DNA from: Hominimerdicola alba 8
GTDB lineage: Bacteria > Bacillota > Clostridia > Oscillospirales > Ruminococcaceae
Direction: 5' to 3'
NCBI RefSeq assembly: GCF_000178155.2
Contig: NZ_ADKM02000062.1
Span: 124,001 to 188,000, forward strand
Length of the DNA: 64,000 nucleotides
A program made the translations under genes and the position numbers. A model generated the notes under the pieces. That model did no database searches and was not told the DNA's origin. It was given only the letters and a program-made list of their open reading frames with translations. Positions within the stretch are counted from its first letter, which is position 1; the number at the start of each line of letters is the position of its first letter. Shown here piece after piece: positions 59,551 to 64,000 of the stretch.

Positions 59551-62190
59551 ATGCTTCCTAAGAAAATGAAGGCTGCAGTTGCAAGTATCCTTACAGTAGC
59601 AATGACTACCAATGTCTTTGCAGCAACTGTAGTTCCCGCATCAGCAGCCGGTACCAGAACTAAGGCAAACACATACGGCGATTCCACTTATGCACAGCGT
59701 TTCATGTCCTTGTATGATGATGTCATCACCAATGGTCAGAAAAACGGCTATCTGTCACAGAACAATGGTGGTTCAGGCTCTTTCGGTATCCCTTACCACT
59801 CAAGAGAAGAAGTTATCATCGAGGCTCCTGACTACGGTCATGAGACTACATCCGAGGCAATGTCCTACCTGGTATGGGTAGCAGCAATGCACGACAACAT
59901 CGTTAAGAATTCGGGCGAGAACTTCAGCGGCGCATCTGCAAACGATCTGCAGAAGGCTTGGAAGACAATGGAAGTTATGATACCTGATGTTCAGGACAAC
60001 TTCTGGCAGTCCTCAAGCGTAAGTGCTCAGTACTGCGGCGAGTATGACACTCCCGATCAGTGCCCCGGCGCTTGGGCAGGCGAGGCAAGCAAGACTGCTG
60101 AGAACCCGATCTTCAACAAGTTCACCCGCGTATACAACGGCAAGAACAATCAGGGCGGTCTGTATCTGATGCACTGGCTGGCTGACGTTGATAACTGGTA
60201 CGGCTTCGGTCAGGGCACCGAGTTCACCTTCATCAACACCTTCCAGCGCGGCGAGCAGGAGTCCTGCTGGGAAACTGTTCCGTTCCCCTGCGTAGAAGAG
60301 AAGAAGTATGGTAACTCTCAGCAGGGTCTGAAGGGTATCTTCAACCGCGATACTACTGTAACCAATCAGTGGGCATACACCAACGCTCCTGACGCAGAAG
60401 ACAGAGCTATCCAGGGTGTATATGACGCTATCCAGTGGAATGTTTCCAACACTACTGTAAACGCTAAGGCATCTGAGATGGGTGATGAACTGCGTAACAA
60501 CATGTACGATAAGTACTATCAGCAGATCTCACAGAACACCAGCTGGACAAACGGCAACGCTGGTGACAACTCCAAGCACTATCTGATGAACTGGTATACT
60601 TCTTGGGGCGGCGCTCTCAAGGGCACAGGTCAGAACTGGTGCTGGCAGATAGGCTGCTCGCACGCTCATGAGTTCTATCAGAACCCGCTGGCTGCTTATG
60701 CTCTGCTGACTGATCTGTCAAGCGGCATGAAGGCTGACGGTGCTAAGCAGGATTACCAGAAGTCTCTCGAAAGACAGCTGGAATTCTATCTGTGGCTGCA
60801 GTCTAAGGACGGTCCTATCGCAGGCGGTGCTACCAACTCCTACAAGGGTCGTTACGAGACTTATCCTTCGGGCGTTCCTACCTTCTATGGTATGATGTAT
60901 GTTGAGCACCCTGTATATGCTGACCCGGGTTCCAACCACTGGACAGGTAACCAGGTATGGGCTGTTCAGCGTCTGGCTGAGCTGTACTATTGGGTTAAGC
61001 AGAACGGCGACAACACCGGTGTAAGACCCGGCGGTATGTCTATGGAAGCTGCTCTGGAGCAGATCCTTGACAAGTGGTGCGCATGGTTCGTTAACAACAC
61101 CGTTCTCACTTCTGACGGTGACTTCTATATGCCTTCTAACCTTGATTGGCAGGGTCAGCCTGACAGCTGGAATGGCTCCGCTACTTCCAACAGCGGTCTG
61201 AGCTGCACTATCTCCGGCTACGGCAACACCGACCTCGGCTGCGTATCTTCGCTGGCTAACACTCTGCTCTACTATGCAAAGGCTAAGGGCGTTAAGGGCT
61301 CTGACATCAACGGCATGACTTACAGCTCTGTTGGCGGTAAGTTCAACTACAACATCGAGGGTGCTTCCAACGTTAAGGCTGGCACTAAGACCTATACTGC
61401 TAACGATTCTGCTCTGCCTAAGGCATCTCTGTACCTGGCTAAGGAACTGATCGACCGCTCTTGGGCTCTGGGTCGTGATGATCTGGGTATGTCCAGAACT
61501 GAGCACAATCCTTCGCTGGCTCGTTTCTTCAGCCAGACCGTTTGGATTCCTGAGAACTACAACGGCACAATGCCTAACGGCGACAAGCTGGCAAACGGCG
61601 CTACATTCGAGAGCATCCGTACAATGTACGAAGGCAACTGCGCAGGCACTCCTACTTCTACTGAGGCTATCAACCTGGTCAAGGAGCTGAAGGCTGCTTA
61701 CAATAAGGACGTTCAGAACGGCGCTAAGTGGGACAGCAAGTACTCTGCATCTGATCCTGAGGGTCAGGCACAGATCGCAGGCTTCAAGAACGTTGCTAAG
61801 GTTGACCTGAACTACCACAGATTCTGGCACGCAGGCGATGACATGATGGCTCTGGGCGTTATGGCTAACCTGTACGGCAAGGAACTGACTCCTCCTCCTA
61901 CTGATGATAAGACTTATCCTACCAACATCAAGGTAGCTTACAGCGAGCAGTATCACCAGATGCGCTTCACTTGGGACAAGGTAAAGAATGCTGACAAGTA
62001 CGGCATAGCTGTATACCTGGCTGGTAAGTGGAGAATTCAGACCTCCAACATCACAACCAACAGCTACACTTCGCCTAAGAACATGACTCCCGGCATGAGC
62101 TACAAGGTAGCTATCGCTGCAAGAGTTAACGGTACTTGGGACGTTGTAAACGCTCTAAAGTACTCTGTAGTTAACGTTACAGTTAAGTAA
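59551..62190 (+). CDS. cel48A: GH48 processive cellulase with C-terminal CBM37-like module
   Basis: Reducing-end cellobiohydrolase, a key exo-enzyme of cellulolytic clostridia. 879 residues: signal peptide (1-33, cleaved near ASA), family 48 catalytic domain (~40-775), then a ~90-residue module (790-879: TNIKVAYSEQYHQMRFTWDK, YGIAVYLAGKW, MTPGMSYKVAIAARVNGTW) that resembles the R. albus family 37 binding module. Glu102 in HETTSEAMSY fits the proton donor. There is no dockerin, which fits R. albus, whose enzymes use CBM37 to hold the substrate and the cell. The start is at ATG 59551 after GGAGAGG. Codons ending in T are more frequent than in neighbouring genes, as in highly expressed genes. 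The symbol follows R. albus usage. Confidence 0.92.
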   Translation: MLPKKMKAAVASILTVAMTTNVFAATVVPASAAGTRTKANTYGDSTYAQRFMSLYDDVITNGQKNGYLSQNNGGSGSFGIPYHSREEVIIEAPDYGHETTSEAMSYLVWVAAMHDNIVKNSGENFSGASANDLQKAWKTMEVMIPDVQDNFWQSSSVSAQYCGEYDTPDQCPGAWAGEASKTAENPIFNKFTRVYNGKNNQGGLYLMHWLADVDNWYGFGQGTEFTFINTFQRGEQESCWETVPFPCVEEKKYGNSQQGLKGIFNRDTTVTNQWAYTNAPDAEDRAIQGVYDAIQWNVSNTTVNAKASEMGDELRNNMYDKYYQQISQNTSWTNGNAGDNSKHYLMNWYTSWGGALKGTGQNWCWQIGCSHAHEFYQNPLAAYALLTDLSSGMKADGAKQDYQKSLERQLEFYLWLQSKDGPIAGGATNSYKGRYETYPSGVPTFYGMMYVEHPVYADPGSNHWTGNQVWAVQRLAELYYWVKQNGDNTGVRPGGMSMEAALEQILDKWCAWFVNNTVLTSDGDFYMPSNLDWQGQPDSWNGSATSNSGLSCTISGYGNTDLGCVSSLANTLLYYAKAKGVKGSDINGMTYSSVGGKFNYNIEGASNVKAGTKTYTANDSALPKASLYLAKELIDRSWALGRDDLGMSRTEHNPSLARFFSQTVWIPENYNGTMPNGDKLANGATFESIRTMYEGNCAGTPTSTEAINLVKELKAAYNKDVQNGAKWDSKYSASDPEGQAQIAGFKNVAKVDLNYHRFWHAGDDMMALGVMANLYGKELTPPPTDDKTYPTNIKVAYSEQYHQMRFTWDKVKNADKYGIAVYLAGKWRIQTSNITTNSYTSPKNMTPGMSYKVAIAARVNGTWDVVNALKYSVVNVTVK

Positions 62191-62222
62191 TTCTTAGCAA
62201 GCAGTAATGTAAAAGCATAATA

Positions 62223-62265
62223 AAGTCCGTGATGGCTGATAAAGCCATCGCGGACTTTTTGTTTT
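62223..62265 (+). terminator. Terminator of the GH48 gene
   Basis: AAGTCCGTGATGGCT and AGCCATCGCGGACTT form a 15-bp stem with one wobble pair, followed by T5. Confidence 0.93.
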
Positions 62266-62267
62266 AT

Positions 62268-62424
62268 ATGACTATCCCTTTAGCACACCAACTAAAAATG
62301 CGGCGAACAAAAGGATAATTGAGCGTTGTATATCTTTCCCCCGCCTGCGGCGGGGGAAAGATATACGCCAAGAATCTTAAGTTCTGTATAGCCGCTGTTT
62401 TTGTGGTGTGTCAGCGGGATAACC
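62268..62424 (-). mobile_element. R2 miniature element, copy f
   Basis: 157 bp, nearly identical to copy c, with the same GC-rich palindrome (62341-62359). Both sides have TTGTTTTAT, a 9-bp direct repeat, the left one being the T-rich tail of the GH48 terminator. Confidence 0.87.
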
Positions 62425-62458
62425 ACATTGTTTTATGATATCTTCCCATATCACCAAA

Positions 62459-62491
62459 AGAAAAACGGAGTTTCACAGCAGGAAACTCCGT
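62459..62491 (-). terminator. Terminator of argS
   Basis: ACGGAGTTTC and GAAACTCCGT form a stem followed by T5 on the minus strand. Confidence 0.88.
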
Positions 62492-62514
62492 CTTTGTTAT
62501 CTTTTCTCAGTTTA

Positions 62515-64000
62515 TCACATGCTCTCAGGGCAGTTTATCTTAAGCATACCCAGTATGTTCGCGATTATCTGCTTAACAGCCAGCGAAAGTGACAGTCTTG
62601 CCTGCATAACGTTCTCAGGCTCGCCCTTTATGCGGCATGCGTTGTAGAACTTGTGGTACAGTGTCGCAATATCCACCGCGTACTTGGTGACCTTTGCAGG
62701 GTCGTAAGCCTTAGCCGCATCGTTTATTGTGGTCGGCAGAGTTGCCATCAGCTTCACCAGTTCCAGTTCTTCCGAAGTGTTCAGCGCCTCAGCCATCTCA
62801 TCAGTGAAAGCCTTCGCCTCAACGCCCTCTTCTTTCAGCTTCTTTATTACCGAGCAGATACGCGCGTGTGCGTACTGAACATAGTAAACAGGGTTCTGGC
62901 TGGAATTTGAGATGGCAAGGTCAAGGTCAAAGTCGAACTGTGAGTTCGGCTCTCTCAGGTTGAAGAAAAATCTTGCCGCATCTATCGGTATCTCCTCCAG
63001 CAGAGTGTTCAGCGTTATCGCCTTGCCCGAACGCTTCGACAGCTTGTATGTTTCGCCGTTCTTTACAAGTCTTACCATCTGCATGATGACAATATCCAGC
63101 TTCTTCGCATCAACGCCCAGCGCAGTCATAGCCGCCTTTAGTCTTGGTATGTAACCGTGATGGTCAGCACCGAAAATATCTATCGCCTTGTCGAACTTTC
63201 TTTCAGCCAGCTTGTTGTAGTGGTAAGCTATATCAGGCACGAAATAGGTCGGTATACCGTTGTCGCGCACCAGCACCCTGTCCTTTTCATCACCGAATTC
63301 GGTGGTCTTGAACCACAGCGCACCGTCCTGTTCGTAGGTATAGCCGCTCGCTTTCAGCTGTTCGATGACCTTAGCCACCGAGCCGTCATTGTGCAGTGTG
63401 CTCTCCCTGAACCATGTGTCATATTCTATGCGGTACTTTGCAAGGTCGTCATGCAGACCTTGTATGTTCTTGGGCAGTGCATAATCGACCAGAGCCTTCT
63501 TGCAGTCCTCTTCGGGCTGTGCGCTGGCTATCATGCCGTACTCATCAAAGAAATTCTTCGCATGTGCGATTATATCCATGCCCAGATAAACATCGTCAGG
63601 CATCGGGAATTCGGGACGGTTGCCGTCTTCGCCGTATATCTCCTTGCAAAAAGCGTCCAAATCAAGATTTTTCGCAACTATCGCCTGACCCGCCTCACTG
63701 CATATCTGCATGTATCTCAGCCTCAGCGATTTGCCGAACTTCTCTATCTGATTGCCCGCATCGTTTATGTAGAACTCTCTCTCTACCTCGTAGCCCGCAT
63801 ACTCCATAACAGCCGCCAGACAGTCACCTATAGCACCGCCCCTTGCGTTGCCGATGTGCATCGGACCTGTCGGGTTTGCAGAAACGAATTCCACCAGCGC
63901 ACGCTTGCCCTTGCCAAACTCGGTCTTGCCGTAATCAGCGCCCGCATCGAGCACAGCCTTTACCACCGACGCATACCAGCCCTTGTTATAGAAGAAATTT
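62515..64000 (-). CDS. argS: Arginyl-tRNA synthetase (partial, runs off the window)
   Basis: Charges tRNA-Arg. The visible part covers about 495 residues and is open to the window edge; reading upstream from 63966 continues in frame as NFFYNKGWYASVVK, so the true start lies outside. Class I signature HIGH appears as SANPTGPMHIGNARGGA, and the KMSKS equivalent is KLSKRSGKAITL, followed by the C-terminal anticodon-binding domain ending near the DALR-type helices. Ordinary housekeeping gene. Confidence 0.96.
   Translation of the reverse strand, partial: NFFYNKGWYASVVKAVLDAGADYGKTEFGKGKRALVEFVSANPTGPMHIGNARGGAIGDCLAAVMEYAGYEVEREFYINDAGNQIEKFGKSLRLRYMQICSEAGQAIVAKNLDLDAFCKEIYGEDGNRPEFPMPDDVYLGMDIIAHAKNFFDEYGMIASAQPEEDCKKALVDYALPKNIQGLHDDLAKYRIEYDTWFRESTLHNDGSVAKVIEQLKASGYTYEQDGALWFKTTEFGDEKDRVLVRDNGIPTYFVPDIAYHYNKLAERKFDKAIDIFGADHHGYIPRLKAAMTALGVDAKKLDIVIMQMVRLVKNGETYKLSKRSGKAITLNTLLEEIPIDAARFFFNLREPNSQFDFDLDLAISNSSQNPVYYVQYAHARICSVIKKLKEEGVEAKAFTDEMAEALNTSEELELVKLMATLPTTINDAAKAYDPAKVTKYAVDIATLYHKFYNACRIKGEPENVMQARLSLSLAVKQIIANILGMLKINCPESM

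Noticed and set aside
60718-61956. Minus-strand 412-residue reading frame inside the GH48 gene
   Set aside because: Antisense to a strongly conserved catalytic domain; the lack of stops comes from codon bias on the plus strand.

Overview
The window looks like chromosome from a low- to mid-GC rumen or gut Firmicute of the Ruminococcaceae, most likely a Ruminococcus close to R. albus. The evidence is a family 48 processive cellulase whose C-terminal module resembles the R. albus family 37 binding module, dockerin repeats on two secreted proteins, Ser/Thr-rich lipoproteins, a SAM-I riboswitch before metK, and clostridial sigma-A promoters that nearly all fit TTGACA-17-TATAAT. The species call is inference from protein recognition; no database was searched.

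Layout. 0.1-7.0 kb is mainly minus strand: citrate synthase, a WG-repeat lipoprotein, an XRE regulator, and a dockerin-bearing family 3 hydrolase with coaX; a small Hpt protein faces the other way. 7.3-9.3 kb is an accessory patch: an alpha/beta hydrolase pseudogene split by a 103-bp miniature element, then five tandem ~167-bp units each resembling a complete small-RNA gene, then nested mobile repeats. 9.3-12.8 kb is a GntR-controlled ABC-2 exporter with one frameshifted permease. 13.2-14.7 kb is spoIIAA-spoIIAB-sigF. 14.9-25.0 kb is plus-strand housekeeping: murD, hprK, murB, rapZ, whiA, riboswitch and metK. 25.2-29 kb has an acyltransferase, a GGDEF protein and a dockerin-CHAP protein. 29.3-35.5 kb (minus) has an ECF S component, a thioesterase/membrane protein/purine nucleoside phosphorylase operon, a Wzz/BY-kinase pair, an SH3 lipoprotein and an amidohydrolase. 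35.9-39.4 kb has acpS and nnr. 39.5-47 kb has secreted proteins, a VWA protein, a CPBP protease and an AAA+ ATPase. 47.3-54 kb is a TetR-regulated MMPL exporter with a giant LxxG-repeat protein. 54-58.6 kb is a Gld-type ABC operon. 59.5-62.2 kb is the GH48 cellulase. The window ends inside argS.

The most notable find is the array at about 7.89-8.74 kb. Each unit has a TTTAAG-N5-TTTAAG direct repeat exactly 10 bp before a -10 box, then ~95-100 nt with a small 5' hairpin whose stem changes in a compensatory way between copies, a C/U-rich anti-Shine-Dalgarno-like stretch, and an intrinsic terminator. This is the architecture of the CiaR-controlled csRNAs of streptococci, here as a tandem cluster in a very different organism. 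Two families of miniature mobile elements (called R1 and R2 here) are scattered between genes. One R1 copy can be removed on paper to restore a reading frame exactly, which shows a TA target duplication, and another R1 sits inside an R2.
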